From Blautia sp. Marseille-P3087 (lineage in GTDB: Bacteria; Bacillota; Clostridia; Lachnospirales; Lachnospiraceae), in assembly GCF_900120195.1 (NCBI RefSeq), contig NZ_LT635539.1:564830-628829 (forward strand): a stretch of 64,000 bases of DNA, given 5' to 3'. Made by a program: the position numbers and the translations under genes. Below are positions 43,155 through 54,600 of this stretch, piece by piece (within the stretch, counting starts at the first letter, position 1; each line of letters begins with the position of its first letter). The notes beneath the pieces are model-generated. The model was not told where the DNA came from. It made no database searches and saw only the letters and a program-made list of their open reading frames with translations.

Positions 43155-44318
43155 TTATTTAATCACACGTACTTTGGATACACCTTCGATTGCTCTCAGT
43201 TCATCCAGTGCCTCTTTGGATGCTGCACTTTCCAGATCAATGATGGTATATGCATATCCGCCACGGCTCTTGTTGGTCATGTCGGCAATGTTCAGACCTT
43301 CACTTCCGAGAATCTTTGTGAACTGACTGATCATGTTCGGGATATTTTTGTGAGCAATGGTAATACGTCCGACTGCTACACAGGTTCCCATATCGCAGTT
43401 CGGGAAGTTTACAGAGTTTTTGATATTTCCGTTTTCAAGGAAATCTCTTACTTCTTTCACTGCCATTACTGCACAGTTTTCTTCGGATTCCTCTGTAGAT
43501 GCACCAAGATGTGGTGTTACAAGGATTCCCTGTCTTCCTGCAACCAGCGGGTTTGCAAAGTCTGTTACATATTTCTTAACCTTTCCGCTGTCAAGTGCTT
43601 CGATCAATGCTTCTTCATCTACAAGAAGATCTCTCGCAAAGTTCAAAAGTACAACACCGTCTTTCATCTTTGTGAAAGCCTCTCTGTCTATCATCTTGCG
43701 AGTATTATCGGTAAGCGGTACATGGATGGTGATGTAATCGCACTGGCTGTAGATCTCATCCAGAGATTTGCTGTGTTTGATGGTTCTGGAAAGGTTCCAC
43801 GCTGCATCAATGGATATAAAAGGGTCATATCCGTAAACTTCCATACCAAGATGTGTTGCAGAGTTTGCAACCATTGCTCCGATTGCACCGAGACCGATGA
43901 TACCAAGCTTTTTACCGCTGATCTCGCATCCTGCAAACTGTTTTTTCTGTTTTTCAGCCAGTTTGTCAATATGTTCTTTATCTTCTTCATGTGCTACCCA
44001 TTCGATACCGCCAACGATATCACGTGAAGCAAGAAGCATACCTGCAAGGACAAGCTCTTTGACTCCGTTTGCATTTGCTCCCGGTGTATTAAATACAACA
44101 ATACCTTTTTCTGCACACGCGTCAACAGGAATGTTGTTGACACCAGCACCTGCACGTGCGATGACTTTGACATGCTCCGGAAGTTCCATGTCATGCATTT
44201 TTGCACTTCTTACCAAAACTGCATCGGCATTGTTCAGGTCTTCTGTCTGTTTGTATTCTTCTCCAAATAGTCCGAGACCTGTCTGGGAAATTGGATTGAG
44301 GCATTTATACTGGAACAT
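43155..44318 (-). CDS. serA: D-3-phosphoglycerate dehydrogenase
   Basis: First step of serine synthesis from glycolysis: oxidises 3-phosphoglycerate to phosphohydroxypyruvate with NAD. The 387-residue protein has the catalytic domain, NAD-binding GIIGLGAIGAMVA near 141-153, the Arg-Glu-His set of D-2-hydroxyacid dehydrogenases (with VTPHLGAS near 274), and a C-terminal ACT-type domain (from about 315) that may sense serine. Its ATG overlaps the serC stop by one base (TAATG). It is the last gene of leuB-ilvD-ilvB-serC-serA. Confidence 0.95.
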   Translation of the reverse strand: MFQYKCLNPISQTGLGLFGEEYKQTEDLNNADAVLVRSAKMHDMELPEHVKVIARAGAGVNNIPVDACAEKGIVVFNTPGANANGVKELVLAGMLLASRDIVGGIEWVAHEEDKEHIDKLAEKQKKQFAGCEISGKKLGIIGLGAIGAMVANSATHLGMEVYGYDPFISIDAAWNLSRTIKHSKSLDEIYSQCDYITIHVPLTDNTRKMIDREAFTKMKDGVVLLNFARDLLVDEEALIEALDSGKVKKYVTDFANPLVAGRQGILVTPHLGASTEESEENCAVMAVKEVRDFLENGNIKNSVNFPNCDMGTCVAVGRITIAHKNIPNMISQFTKILGSEGLNIADMTNKSRGGYAYTIIDLESAASKEALDELRAIEGVSKVRVIK

Positions 44319-45400
44319 TATGCATTTTCCTCCTCGAATTTTTTCATGAATGCAACGAGAGCTTCTACGCCTTCTTTTGGCATTGCATTATAGATACTTG
44401 CACGCATACCGCCTACTGTTCTGTGTCCTTTGAGGTTTACAAGACCTGCTGCCTTTGCTTCTTTTACGAATTTGGCATCCATGTCTTTGTCACCTGTAAC
44501 AAAAGGAACGTTCATCAGAGAACGGGAAGCCGGCTCTACTGTGCCTTTGAAGAGTTTGCTCTGATCAAGGAAATTATAGAGAATTTTTGCTTTCTCAATA
44601 TTTCTTCTCTGCATTTCTTCCAGACCGCCCATAGCTTTCAGCCATTTGAAGACTTTGCCACATACATAAATGCAGTAAGCATTCGGGGTATTGTAAAGGG
44701 AGCCTGCATCTGCATGCGTTTTGTATGTAAGCATGGTTGGTGTTCCCGGAAGAACATCCTCTGTGATGAGGTCTTCACGGATGATTGCGATAACCATACC
44801 TGCAGGTCCGATATTTTTCTGAACGCCACCATAGATAATGCCATATTTGCTTACATCTACAGGCTCAGATAAGAAGCAGGAAGAAACATCTGCTACCAGA
44901 GTTTTGCCTTTTGTGTTCGGAAGTGTTTTGAATTTTGTTCCGTAAATTGTATTATTTTCACAAATGTATACATAATCTGCATCCGGGCTGATCGGAAGAT
45001 CGCTGCAGTCCGGAATATAGGAGAAGGTTTTGTCCTCGGAAGATGCAATTTTGTTTACTTTTCCGTATTTCTGTGCTTCCTGGTAAGCTTTTTTGGCCCA
45101 CTGACCGGTAACGATATAGTCAGCAACTCCATTTTTCATAAGGTTCATCGGAATCATGGCAAACTGCTGTGATGCACCGCCCTGAAGGAATAATACCTTA
45201 TAGTTGTCCGGAATGTTCATCAGATCTCTTAAATCCTGCTCTGCATCATCGATGATTTTCTGGAACTCAGGGCTTCTGTGACTCATTTCCATAACGGACA
45301 TGCCGCTTCCCTGGTAATCCATCATTTCTGCTGCGACTTCTTTCAGCACAGGTTCCGGCAGTACGGCCGGTCCTGCAGAAAAATTATACACTCTGCTCAT
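44318..45400 (-). CDS. serC: Phosphoserine aminotransferase
   Basis: Second step of serine synthesis, and the matching step in pyridoxal phosphate synthesis. The 360-residue PLP enzyme starts YNFSAGPAVLPEPVL, has the PLP-Lys in GGVQKNIGPAGM near 190-200, and ends with the family segment GHRTVGGMRASIYNAMPKEG. Its start codon lies inside the end of ilvB (17-base overlap), with GAGGAT just upstream, so translation is coupled. Placed between ilvB and serA in one operon. Confidence 0.95.
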   Translation of the reverse strand: MSRVYNFSAGPAVLPEPVLKEVAAEMMDYQGSGMSVMEMSHRSPEFQKIIDDAEQDLRDLMNIPDNYKVLFLQGGASQQFAMIPMNLMKNGVADYIVTGQWAKKAYQEAQKYGKVNKIASSEDKTFSYIPDCSDLPISPDADYVYICENNTIYGTKFKTLPNTKGKTLVADVSSCFLSEPVDVSKYGIIYGGVQKNIGPAGMVIAIIREDLITEDVLPGTPTMLTYKTHADAGSLYNTPNAYCIYVCGKVFKWLKAMGGLEEMQRRNIEKAKILYNFLDQSKLFKGTVEPASRSLMNVPFVTGDKDMDAKFVKEAKAAGLVNLKGHRTVGGMRASIYNAMPKEGVEALVAFMKKFEEENA

Positions 45401-47075
45401 TGTTCTTCATATCCTCCTCGTCAAATACATCATTAAGACTTGCACCTGCCGGCACCATCGGGAACACGCTGAGATCCTGATCGATCCAGCAGTCCAGTAC
45501 CACAGGTCCTTCTGTAGCCAGCGCCTCGCGGATCGCCGGTTCTACTTCTTCCATCTTCGTAACACGGATTGCCTTCGCACCCATGCCCTCAGATATTTTC
45601 ACAAAATCCACTGCGTCGTCAAGAACGGTATGTGAATATCTGTGGTCATAGAATAAGGTCTGCCACTGACGAACCATACCAAGTACATGATTGTTCAAAA
45701 CAATCTGTAACAGCTGTTTACGGCATCGTACTGCGGTTGCGATCTCATTCATATTCATTCGAAAACAGCCGTCTCCTGCAATGTTGACCACTGTTTTGTC
45801 CGGCCTGCCCATTTTTGCGCCGATTGCAGCTCCAAGTCCGTATCCCATTGTTCCGAGACCACCGGAAGTCAGGAAAGTACGTGGTTCTTTGTACTTGAAG
45901 TACTGTGCAGCCCACATCTGATGCTGACCGACATCTGTTGAAATAATTGCATCGCCATTGGTGATTTCATAAAGTTTCTCTATAATGTATGGTCCGGTAA
46001 GCTGTGAATGATCATAATTCAGTGGATATTTTGCTTTCATCTCCTGAATATGTTCGATCCACTCCGGATGCTTTTCTTCCGGAATCATTTCCAGAAGTCT
46101 GCGGAGAACTTCTCTTACATCTCCGATCACAGACGCATCTACCACAACATTCTTATTGATTTCTGCCGCATCAACATCAATCTGAAGAATCTTTGCCTGA
46201 TTTGCAAAAGTCTTCGCATTACCTGTTACACGATCACTGAAACGAGCGCCGAGTACGATCAGAAGGTCGCACTGTGTCACGCCAAGGTCGGAAGTCTTTG
46301 TTCCATGCATACCAAGCATACCGGTATACAGAGGATCTTCTCCTGAAAACGCTCCCTTACCCATCAGACTGTCGCAAACCGGTGCCTGAATCTTGTGCGC
46401 CAGTTCACTGATTTCTTTTGATGCTCCGGAAATAACAGAACCGCCTCCGACAAAGATATACGGTTTCTGTGCTTCCTCGATCATCTGTGCTGCAACCTCA
46501 AGGTCTTCTTTGCGAATCGTCTCGACTTCTCGATTAATCGTAGCCGGACGGCGAACGGAATACTCATAAGTGGCTGCTGTCACGTCTTTTGTTACATCTA
46601 CCAGTACCGGACCCGGACGTCCGCTTTTGGCAATATAAAAAGCCTTGCGAATCGTATCAGCCAGCATGGAAATGTCTTTTACGATAAAACTGTGTTTTGT
46701 GATCGGCATTACGATACCGGCAATATCAACCTCCTGGAAGGAATCTCTTCCAAGAAGTGGTTTTCCTACGTTCGCGGTGATTGCCACCACCGGAACAGAA
46801 TCCATGTATGCGGTCGCAATACCTGTAACCAGATTTGTGGCCCCAGGGCCGGAGGTTGCCAGACATACTCCGACTTTTCCTGTAGCACGGGCATAACCAT
46901 CTGCGGCATGAGAAGCACCCTGTTCATGAGATGTCAGAACATGATGGATCTCATCACTGTGTTTATAGAGAGCATCATAGACATTGAGGATCGCACCTCC
47001 CGGATAACCAAAAACAGTATCTACTTTCTGTTCTTTCAGGCATTCAATGATAATCTCTGCACCTGTAAGCTGCAT
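45384..47075 (-). CDS. ilvB: Acetolactate synthase large subunit
   Basis: ThDP- and FAD-dependent enzyme that condenses two pyruvates, or pyruvate and 2-oxobutyrate, at the start of valine, leucine and isoleucine synthesis. The 563-residue protein has the catalytic Glu in TSHEQGASHAADGYARATG near 46-64 and the ThDP motif GDGCFRMNMNEIATAVR near 430-446. A regulatory subunit gene (ilvN/ilvH) is not adjacent, nor is ilvC. AGGAGG precedes the ATG. The biosynthetic form is favoured over catabolic AlsS because of ilvD and leuB in the same operon. Confidence 0.94.
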   Translation of the reverse strand: MQLTGAEIIIECLKEQKVDTVFGYPGGAILNVYDALYKHSDEIHHVLTSHEQGASHAADGYARATGKVGVCLATSGPGATNLVTGIATAYMDSVPVVAITANVGKPLLGRDSFQEVDIAGIVMPITKHSFIVKDISMLADTIRKAFYIAKSGRPGPVLVDVTKDVTAATYEYSVRRPATINREVETIRKEDLEVAAQMIEEAQKPYIFVGGGSVISGASKEISELAHKIQAPVCDSLMGKGAFSGEDPLYTGMLGMHGTKTSDLGVTQCDLLIVLGARFSDRVTGNAKTFANQAKILQIDVDAAEINKNVVVDASVIGDVREVLRRLLEMIPEEKHPEWIEHIQEMKAKYPLNYDHSQLTGPYIIEKLYEITNGDAIISTDVGQHQMWAAQYFKYKEPRTFLTSGGLGTMGYGLGAAIGAKMGRPDKTVVNIAGDGCFRMNMNEIATAVRCRKQLLQIVLNNHVLGMVRQWQTLFYDHRYSHTVLDDAVDFVKISEGMGAKAIRVTKMEEVEPAIREALATEGPVVLDCWIDQDLSVFPMVPAGASLNDVFDEEDMKNNEQSV

Positions 47076-47108
47076 TGTATTTCCTCCTGTATGAATCTTT
47101 ACTTTATA

Positions 47109-48782
47109 TTATTTTGCTTTCGGAACTTCAAGGATTGCTCCTCTGTTTCCTGAGGTAACCATTGCAGCATATCTTGCAAGATATCCGGTTGTAACTCGTG
47201 GCTCACGTGGCTGCCATTTTGCTTTTCTTGCTTCCATTTCTTCATCAGAAACTTTAACTTCCAGTTTCAGTTCCGGAATATTGATGCTGATAATGTCGCC
47301 TTCTTCGATCAGAGCGATCGGACCGCCTACAGCTGCTTCTGGTGAAACGTGTCCGATAGAAGCACCACGGGATGCACCGCTGAAACGTCCGTCTGTAATA
47401 AGAGCTACAGAAGAACCAAGTCCCATTCCTGCAATTGCCGAAGTCGGGTTCAGCATCTCTCTCATTCCGGGGCCGCCTTTCGGTCCTTCATAACGGATAA
47501 CAACAACATCTCCTGCTACGATCTTGCCGCCTTTAATCGCTGCGATCGCATCTTCTTCACAGTCAAAGACTCTTGCCGGACCTTCATGTACCATCATCTC
47601 TTCTACAACTGCGGAACGTTTAACAACACCACCGTCCGGAGCAATATTTCCTTTAAGTACTGCAAGGCCGCCTGTCTGACTGTACGGGTTTTCAATCGGG
47701 CGGATAACTTCCGGATTGAGGTTTACACAGTCTTTGATGTTTTCGCCTACTGTTTTGCCTGTTACTGTCATGCATTCTGTATAAAGAAGTCCTTTTTTGT
47801 TCAGCTCGTTCATAACTGCATAAACACCACCTGCTTCATTCAGATCTTCCATATAAGTCGGGCCTGCTGGTGCTAGGTGACAGAGGTTTGGCGTCTTTGC
47901 ACTGATCTCATTTGCAAAGCTGATATCAAAATCCATACCGACTTCATGAGCGATTGCCGGAAGATGAAGCATACTGTTGGTAGAACATCCAAGTGCCATA
48001 TCTACTGTCAGTGCGTTCAGAATGGCTTCTTTTGTCATGATGTCGCGCGGACGGATATTTCTGCGATACATTTCCATAACCTGCATACCCGCATGTTTTG
48101 CAAGACGAATACGCTCGGAATATACAGCAGGAATGGTTCCATTTCCACGAAGTCCCATACCAAGAACCTCTGTCAGACAGTTCATAGAGTTTGCAGTATA
48201 CATACCGGAACAGGATCCACATGTAGGACATGTTTTGTTCTCAAATTCTGTAAGTTCGTCTTCTGTGATCTTACCTGCTGCATAAGATCCGACAGCTTCG
48301 AACATACTGGAAAGGCTTGTCTTATGTCCGTGTATATGGCCCGCCATCATCGGACCGCCGCTTACGAAAACGGTGGGAACGTTCAGTCTGGCAGCAGCCA
48401 TCAGAAGTCCAGGTACATTTTTGTCACAGTTCGGGACCATAACAAGGGCATCAAACTGATGAGCCATTGCCATTGCCTCTGTAGAATCAGCGATCAGATC
48501 TCTTGTTACCAGAGAATATTTCATTCCGACATGTCCCATTGCAATACCGTCACAGACAGCGATTGCCGGGAATACAATTGGTGTACCGCCAGCCATTGCA
48601 ACGCCCTGTTTCACAGCTGCAACAATCTTGTCAAGATTCATATGACCCGGTACGATCTCATTATAGGAACTTACAATACCTACTAAAGGACGTTCCATTT
48701 CTTCTTTTGTTAATCCAAGGGCATTAAACAGGGAACGGTGAGGTGCCTGCTGTGAACCCGTCTTTACTGAATCACTTCTCAT
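47109..48782 (-). CDS. ilvD: Dihydroxy-acid dehydratase
   Basis: Fe-S enzyme that dehydrates dihydroxy acids to the oxo acids of valine and isoleucine. The 557-residue protein has the family segments [16 protein letters not shown] near 118-133 and [20 protein letters not shown] near 186-205; the Cys residues of these bind the cluster. Length and motifs are complete. GAGGAGACAG precedes the ATG; it lies 31 bases after leuB and 33 before ilvB. Confidence 0.96.
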   Translation of the reverse strand: MRSDSVKTGSQQAPHRSLFNALGLTKEEMERPLVGIVSSYNEIVPGHMNLDKIVAAVKQGVAMAGGTPIVFPAIAVCDGIAMGHVGMKYSLVTRDLIADSTEAMAMAHQFDALVMVPNCDKNVPGLLMAAARLNVPTVFVSGGPMMAGHIHGHKTSLSSMFEAVGSYAAGKITEDELTEFENKTCPTCGSCSGMYTANSMNCLTEVLGMGLRGNGTIPAVYSERIRLAKHAGMQVMEMYRRNIRPRDIMTKEAILNALTVDMALGCSTNSMLHLPAIAHEVGMDFDISFANEISAKTPNLCHLAPAGPTYMEDLNEAGGVYAVMNELNKKGLLYTECMTVTGKTVGENIKDCVNLNPEVIRPIENPYSQTGGLAVLKGNIAPDGGVVKRSAVVEEMMVHEGPARVFDCEEDAIAAIKGGKIVAGDVVVIRYEGPKGGPGMREMLNPTSAIAGMGLGSSVALITDGRFSGASRGASIGHVSPEAAVGGPIALIEEGDIISINIPELKLEVKVSDEEMEARKAKWQPREPRVTTGYLARYAAMVTSGNRGAILEVPKAK

Positions 48783-48813
48783 TTTTCTGTCTCCTCTTTA
48801 TTTAAAACTCTCG

Positions 48814-49899
48814 TTATAAGGCTGCTGCGATCAGATCGCCCATCTCTTTTGTTCCAACTGCCTTGCATCCTTCTGACATGATATCACCTGTACGATATCC
48901 GTCTGTCAGAACTTTCTGTACAGCCGCTTCTACTGCATCTGCTTCCTCATCAAGATTCAGTGAGTACCGGAGTAACATTGCTGCGGAAAGGATCGTAGCA
49001 ATCGGGTTTGCCTTATTCTGTCCTGCAATATCCGGCGCAGATCCGTGACTTGGCTCATACAGACCGAATTTTGTTTCATTCAGACTTGCGGAAGAAAGCA
49101 TTCCGATGGAACCAGTTACCATACTGGCCTCGTCAGATAAGATATCACCGAACATGTTCTCTGTAAGAATAACATCGAACTGTCCCGGATCATGTACAAG
49201 CTGCATTGCACAGTTGTCAACCAGCATATGTTCCAGTGTTACTTCCGGATAATCCTTTGCGACTTCTTCTACAACTTTTCTCCAGAGTCTGGAAGAATCC
49301 AGTACGTTTGCCTTGTCAACGCTTGTGACTTTCTTTCTTCTCTTCATTGCAATGTCAAATGCCTTGATGGCAATACGACGGATCTCATTTTCATTATAGG
49401 AAAGTGTATCGATTGCTTTCTTTACACCATCTTCTTCAATTGTTTTTCTTTCTCCGAAATAAAGACCGCCGGTAAGCTCACGGACAATGATCATATCAAA
49501 TCCGTCTTCCCCTATCACTTCTTTCTTGATCGGGCAGGCTTCCTCGAGTTCTTTATACAGGTATGCCGGACGAAGGTTTGCAAAAAGATTCAATGCTTTA
49601 CGAATTGCAAGAAGTCCTGCTTCCGGACGTTTGGACGGCTCAAGTTTGTACCACGGAGATGTCCTGGCATCACCACCGATAGAACCCATCAGAACTGCAT
49701 CAGAAGCTTTTGCTGTTGCAATTGCTTCATCTGTAAGCGGTACGCCGTGAACGTCAATAGAAGCTCCGCCGAGAAGCACCTCTGAATATGTAAATGTATG
49801 ATGATATTTTTCACATACTTTATCAAGAACTTTTTTTGCTTCATTTACGATTTCCGGACCGATACCGTCTCCTCGAATTAATGCGATCTTGTATTCCAT
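48814..49899 (-). CDS. leuB: 3-isopropylmalate dehydrogenase
   Basis: NAD-dependent oxidative decarboxylation of 3-isopropylmalate in leucine synthesis. The 361-residue protein starts [16 protein letters not shown], has the substrate-binding [10 protein letters not shown] near 132-141 and the metal and NAD region [19 protein letters not shown] near 245-263, and [14 protein letters not shown]. The ATG at 49897-49899 is preceded by GAGAGG; the frame runs 26 codons further upstream without similarity. leuA, leuC and leuD are not in the window. It heads the five-gene operon. Confidence 0.95.
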   Translation of the reverse strand: MEYKIALIRGDGIGPEIVNEAKKVLDKVCEKYHHTFTYSEVLLGGASIDVHGVPLTDEAIATAKASDAVLMGSIGGDARTSPWYKLEPSKRPEAGLLAIRKALNLFANLRPAYLYKELEEACPIKKEVIGEDGFDMIIVRELTGGLYFGERKTIEEDGVKKAIDTLSYNENEIRRIAIKAFDIAMKRRKKVTSVDKANVLDSSRLWRKVVEEVAKDYPEVTLEHMLVDNCAMQLVHDPGQFDVILTENMFGDILSDEASMVTGSIGMLSSASLNETKFGLYEPSHGSAPDIAGQNKANPIATILSAAMLLRYSLNLDEEADAVEAAVQKVLTDGYRTGDIMSEGCKAVGTKEMGDLIAAAL

Positions 49900-49914
49900 T
49901 TCTTCATTTCCTCT

Positions 49915-49940
49915 CTCTGCACCACACGAAAACCGCAGAG
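49915..49940 (-). promoter_or_regulatory. Stem-loop in the leuB leader
   Basis: CTCTGC and GCAGAG arms around a 14-base loop lie directly before the leuB ribosome-binding site, 20-45 bases into the transcript. It could slow translation; it is too small for a T-box. Confidence 0.4.
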
Positions 49941-49965
49941 TCCTTTCCTTCTGGATATTGTTATT

Positions 49966-49994
49966 ATAATAACGCACTTTTTTACACTTTTCAA
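49966..49994 (-). promoter_or_regulatory. Promoter of the leuB-ilvD-ilvB-serC-serA operon
   Basis: Minus-strand TTGAAA (49989-49994), 17-base spacer, TATTAT (49966-49971). The start point near 49959 leaves a 60-base leader, so control by a classical T-box leader is excluded for this promoter. Confidence 0.75.
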
Positions 49995-50069
49995 CCCTTT
50001 ACTACGTAAAAGTTTGAACGTGTTACAAATGCGAATAATTCCTATACCCCATTTCAACGGAATTTTGAA

Positions 50070-50101
50070 AAAAAAGAAGTGCCGCATCTTACGCAGCACT
50101 T
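50070..50101 (-). terminator. Terminator after yajC
   Basis: On the minus strand AAGTGCTGC and GCGGCACTT (50077-50101, one wobble) around GTAAGAT are followed by CTTTTTTTT. It separates yajC from the leuB operon. Confidence 0.92.
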
Positions 50102-50117
50102 ACTTTCTTATTTGCAG

Positions 50118-50414
50118 TTATGCGGATGCCTGTTCTGCCTTCTCCACTTCTGCAATAGCCTGTTTTCTCATTGGGATACGGCAGTTCTTGTTATTGCCGA
50201 ATTCTACGATGACATCTTCTTCTGTCATATCGATGATCACTCCATAGAAGCCGCTTGTAGTAACGATGCTGTCACCGACTTCCATACTGTTGAGCATTGC
50301 CTGAAGTCTCTTCTGCTCTTTCTTCTGAGGACGGATCATCAGGAAATACATAACTCCAAAGATAACTACCATCCATAAAATCATCATACCCATACTCGCG
50401 GTACTTTCGTTCAT
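50118..50414 (-). CDS. yajC: Preprotein translocase subunit YajC
   Basis: Small accessory membrane protein of the Sec/SecDF/YidC translocation complex. The 98-residue protein has one N-terminal membrane segment (about 8-26), the family sequence FLMIRPQKKEQKRLQAMLNSMEVGD near 25-49 and the VVTTSGFYGVI-type strand region, here IVTTSGFYGVIIDM. It is followed by a terminator and preceded by its own promoter. The usual neighbours tgt (upstream here) support the call; secD and secF are not in the window. Confidence 0.95.
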   Translation of the reverse strand: MNESTASMGMMILWMVVIFGVMYFLMIRPQKKEQKRLQAMLNSMEVGDSIVTTSGFYGVIIDMTEEDVIVEFGNNKNCRIPMRKQAIAEVEKAEQASA

Positions 50415-50471
50415 TTCAGATTCCTCCTGTCTGCTGACTTACATTCCTGCTGTTCAGGAACACTATATATC

Positions 50472-50500
50472 ATCATACACAAAAAAGCCCGTAACTTCAA
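50472..50500 (-). promoter_or_regulatory. Promoter of yajC
   Basis: Minus-strand TTGAAG (50495-50500), 17-base spacer and TATGAT (50472-50477), in the gap between tgt and yajC. Confidence 0.7.
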
Positions 50501-50538
50501 GTGTTTTTCGATTTTTTATACGATTTAAAGCTTTTCGC

Positions 50539-51681
50539 TTATTTCTGCTCTCCTGCTGCAAATCCTTCCAGACGCATTTTCTTATATTCAGCAAATCTTC
50601 CCTCATCCAGCGCATCACGGATTTCTTCCATCATATGGTTATAGAAATATAGATTATGCAGCACACAGAGACGCATACCAAGCATTTCTTTTGCCTTCAA
50701 AAGGTGACGAATATAAGCTCTGCTGTAATGACGGCATGCCGGACAGCCACAGCCTTCTTCGATCGGACGGCTATCCAGTTCATATTTGGCATTGAACATA
50801 TTCATCTTGCCATGGTTGGTATATACATGTCCGTGGCGTCCATTACGACTCGGATATACGCAGTCAAAGAAATCAATACCTCTCTCAACACCTTCCAGAA
50901 TGTTTGCCGGGGTTCCGACACCCATAAGATAGGTTGGCTTATCCTGCGGAAGATACGGAACGACTGCATCAAGGATACGATACATTTCTTCATGTGTCTC
51001 ACCAACTGCAAGCCCGCCAACTGCATAGCCATCCAGGTCCATCTTTGCAATCTCTTTTGCATGTTCAATACGGATATCTTCATAAATAGCTCCCTGATTG
51101 ATACCAAACAGAAGCTGTTCTTTATTAATGGTGTCCGGCAGGCTGTTGAGACGTGCCATCTCTTTTTTGCATCGTGCAAGCCAGCGTGTCGTACGCTCTA
51201 CAGATTTCTGTACATAATCTTTCTCTGCCACACTGCTCGGACATTCATCAAAAGCCATCGCGATGGTAGAGCCGAGATTAGACTGGATCTGCATGCTTTC
51301 TTCCGGTCCCATAAAAATCTTGTGGCCGTCAATGTGCGACTGGAAATGCACACCTTCTTCTTTTATCTTGCGTAGTTTTGCAAGGGAAAACACCTGGAAT
51401 CCGCCGGAATCTGTCAATATCGGTCTCTCCCAGTTCATAAACTTATGCAGGCCGCCAAGCTGTTTGACGATCTTATCGCCTGGGCGGACATGCAAATGAT
51501 ACGTATTAGAAAGCTCCACCTGTGTTCCGATCTCATAAAGATCCTGTGTAGAAACCGCACCTTTGATTGCGCCAATTGTTCCTACATTCATAAACACAGG
51601 AGTCTGAATCGTGCCATGCACAGTCTCAAACTGCGCACGCTTCGCACGACCCTCAGTCTTCATTAATGTATATTTTGCCAT
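50539..51681 (-). CDS. tgt: tRNA-guanine transglycosylase
   Basis: Exchanges guanine 34 in GUN-anticodon tRNAs for the queuosine precursor preQ1 (bacterial type). The 380-residue protein has the catalytic DSGGFQVFSLAK near 92-103, the second Asp region FDCVYPSRNGRHG near 264-276, and zinc ligands in GCGCPACRHYSRAYIRHL plus a C-terminal His. Together with queH at 20996-21655 it shows that the organism makes queuosine. It begins one base after the large activase-like gene, with AGAGGT upstream, and is cotranscribed with it. Confidence 0.97.
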   Translation of the reverse strand: MAKYTLMKTEGRAKRAQFETVHGTIQTPVFMNVGTIGAIKGAVSTQDLYEIGTQVELSNTYHLHVRPGDKIVKQLGGLHKFMNWERPILTDSGGFQVFSLAKLRKIKEEGVHFQSHIDGHKIFMGPEESMQIQSNLGSTIAMAFDECPSSVAEKDYVQKSVERTTRWLARCKKEMARLNSLPDTINKEQLLFGINQGAIYEDIRIEHAKEIAKMDLDGYAVGGLAVGETHEEMYRILDAVVPYLPQDKPTYLMGVGTPANILEGVERGIDFFDCVYPSRNGRHGHVYTNHGKMNMFNAKYELDSRPIEEGCGCPACRHYSRAYIRHLLKAKEMLGMRLCVLHNLYFYNHMMEEIRDALDEGRFAEYKKMRLEGFAAGEQK

Positions 51682-51682
51682 A

Positions 51683-54600
51683 TTAAACCTCTTTATTCAG
51701 ATTCTTCTGTGCTGTGGACAGCATCAGTTTGATTCGGTTCAGCTGATTTACTTCACTTGCACCCGGATCATAATCGATCGCAACGATATTTGCTCCCGGA
51801 TGTTCCCTGCGGATTGCCTTGATAACTCCCTTTCCTACGATATGGTTCGGAAGGCATGCAAATGGCTGGATGCAGACGATGTTCGGTACACCACCGTGAA
51901 TCAGCTCCATCATTTCACCGGTCAGGAACCATCCTTCACCAGTCTGGTTACCCGGTGATACGATCGGCTCTGCCAGTTTTGCCAGATCTGCAATATTTGC
52001 AGACGGTGTAAAATGACGGCTCTGTGCAAGTGCTTCATTTGCGGTTCCTCTTAGCCACTCGATAGCTTTGATTCCCCAGTTTGCGATCGTTGCTTTATTT
52101 TTCTTAAATCCAAGGAACTCAGATTTAAAGTTCTGATTATAAAAACAGTAATTGATAAAGTCTATCAGATCCGGGCACACTGCCTCGGCACCCTCTGCTT
52201 CCAGAAGTTCTGCCAGATGATTGTTTGCTGCCGGAAGGAATTTGACAAGAATCTCTCCGACGATACCAACTCTTGGCTTCTTCTCTCCGGTGATCGGGAT
52301 CATATCAAACTCATGTACCATCTCACGGCACATCTTCTTAAACTGACCATGGCTGACACTGCTTCCTTGCAGGAAAGAGATTACCCTCTGTTCCCAGATT
52401 TTATGTTTACGGTTGACAATTCCCGGCTCTGCCTCATATGGACGCATACGATAAACACATTTCATCAGAATGTCACCAAATACTGCTCCATAGCAGATAC
52501 GCTTGATAAGCGGAAGTGTCAGTTTGAATCCCGGATTGCTTTCCAGACCACTTAAGTTGATGGAAATAACCGGAACCTGTTCCATACCGGTTTTCTTTAA
52601 TGCACGGCGGATAAACGCAATATAGTTGGATGCACGGCATCCGCCGCCTGTCTGTGACATGATGACAGCTGTCTTATTCAAATCATATTTGCCGGAAAGA
52701 AGGGCATCCATAACCTGGCCGACTACCATCAAAGAAGGATAGCATGCATCATTGTTTACATATTTCAGTCCGACATCTACCGCATGTTTGTTGTCATTAG
52801 GAAGGACTTCCAGGTGATAACCGCAGGTATTAAATGCCGCCTGTAAGATTCCGAAGTGGAACGGAGACATCTGCGGGCAAAGGATCGTATAATCCTTACG
52901 CATCTGTTTGGTAAATACAACTTTTTCGATAGAGGACGGTCTGATCTCACGCTCTTTGTGCTGTGCATCTTTTGCACGGAGTGCAGCCAGCAGGGAACGT
53001 ACACGGATTCGTGCCGCACCGAGATTATTAACCTCATCGATTTTTAAGCATGTATAGATCTTACCGCTTCTTTCAAGAATCTCATAAACCTCGTCTGTAG
53101 TAACAGCGTCCAGACCACAACCAAAGGAGTTCAGCTGGATCAGATCAAGATTATCCTGTGTTTTGACATAGTTTGCTGCCGCATACAGACGTGAATGATA
53201 CATCCACTGGTCATTGACACGAATCGGGCGTTCTACTTCCCCGAGGTGAGAAACAGAATCTTCAGTCAGTACCGCAATACCGTAGCTGTTGATCAGATCC
53301 GGAATACCATGATGAATTTCCGGGTCGATGTGATACGGACGACCTGCAAGTACGATACCGCGTCTTCCTGTCTCTTTCATATACTGAATGGTCTCTTCGC
53401 CCTTTTTCTGAACATCTTTACGCGCCTGCGCAAGTTCTTCCCATGCAGCATGGGCTGCTGCTTTGACTTCTTCTGCCGGAATATCTTTAAATACTTCAAC
53501 CAGACGGTCTGTAAGGATTGCTTCCGTCGTAAATGCCATGAACGGATTCATGAATTTAATGCTCGGATCTTTCAGCTCATCTACATTGTTCTTGATGTTC
53601 TCTGCATAAGAAGTGACAATCGGGCAGTTGTAATGATTGACTGCATCAGGGAACTCATTACGTTCATATGGTACACAGGGATAGAAAATAAATTTCACAC
53701 CTTTTTTGATCAGCCAGCTCACATGCCCGTGTGCCAGTTTTGCCGGATAACATTCAGATTCACTCGGAATGGACTCAATACCCAGCTCATAGATCTTACG
53801 TGTGGAAGTCGGCGAAAGTATGACTTCGTATTTCAGCTTCGTAAAGAAAGTGAACCAGAACGGATAGTTTTCAAACATATTCAGAACACGCGGGATACCC
53901 ACCTGGCCTCTGGTCGCCTGATCTGCACTGAGCGGCTCATAGGAAAACAGTCTTTTGTATTTATATTCATAAAGATTCGGAACATGATCTTTGTTCTTTT
54001 CTTTACCGATGCCTCGTTCACAGCGGTTTCCGCTGACAAACTGACGTCCGCCAGTGAATTTGTTGATTGTCAGACGGCAGTTGTTTGTACATCCGCGACA
54101 ATTTGCCATAGATGTTGTATATTTCAGTTCATTGATCTTGTCAATGGAAAGCATTGTGGTTTCTTTGCCTTCCTCATAACGCTCTCTCGCAATCAGTGCA
54201 GCACCGAAAGCTCCCATAATACCGGCAATATCCGGACGAATAGCTTCACAGTTGGCAATACGTTCAAAGCTTCGAAGAACAGCGTCATTGTAGAAGGTAC
54301 CACCCTGTACAACGATATGTCTGCCAAGTTCAGTCGCATCGGAAACTTTGATAACTTTGTAAAGAGCATTCTTAATAACAGAATAAGCCAGACCTGCTGA
54401 AATATCTGATACCTCTGCGCCTTCCTTCTGTGCCTGTTTTACCTTTGAGTTCATAAATACGGTACAACGTGTTCCCAGATCAATCGGATGTTTTGCATAA
54501 AGAGCAGCTTTTGCAAAATCCTGTACACTGTAGTTCAGGGATTTCGCAAATGTCTCAATAAAGGAACCGCAGCCGGAGGAGCATGCTTCATTAAGCTGTA

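Noticed and set aside
49900-50069. T-box leader before leuB
   Set aside because: No AGGGTGGnACCGCG-type T-box sequence is found, and the best promoter leaves only about 60 bases of leader.
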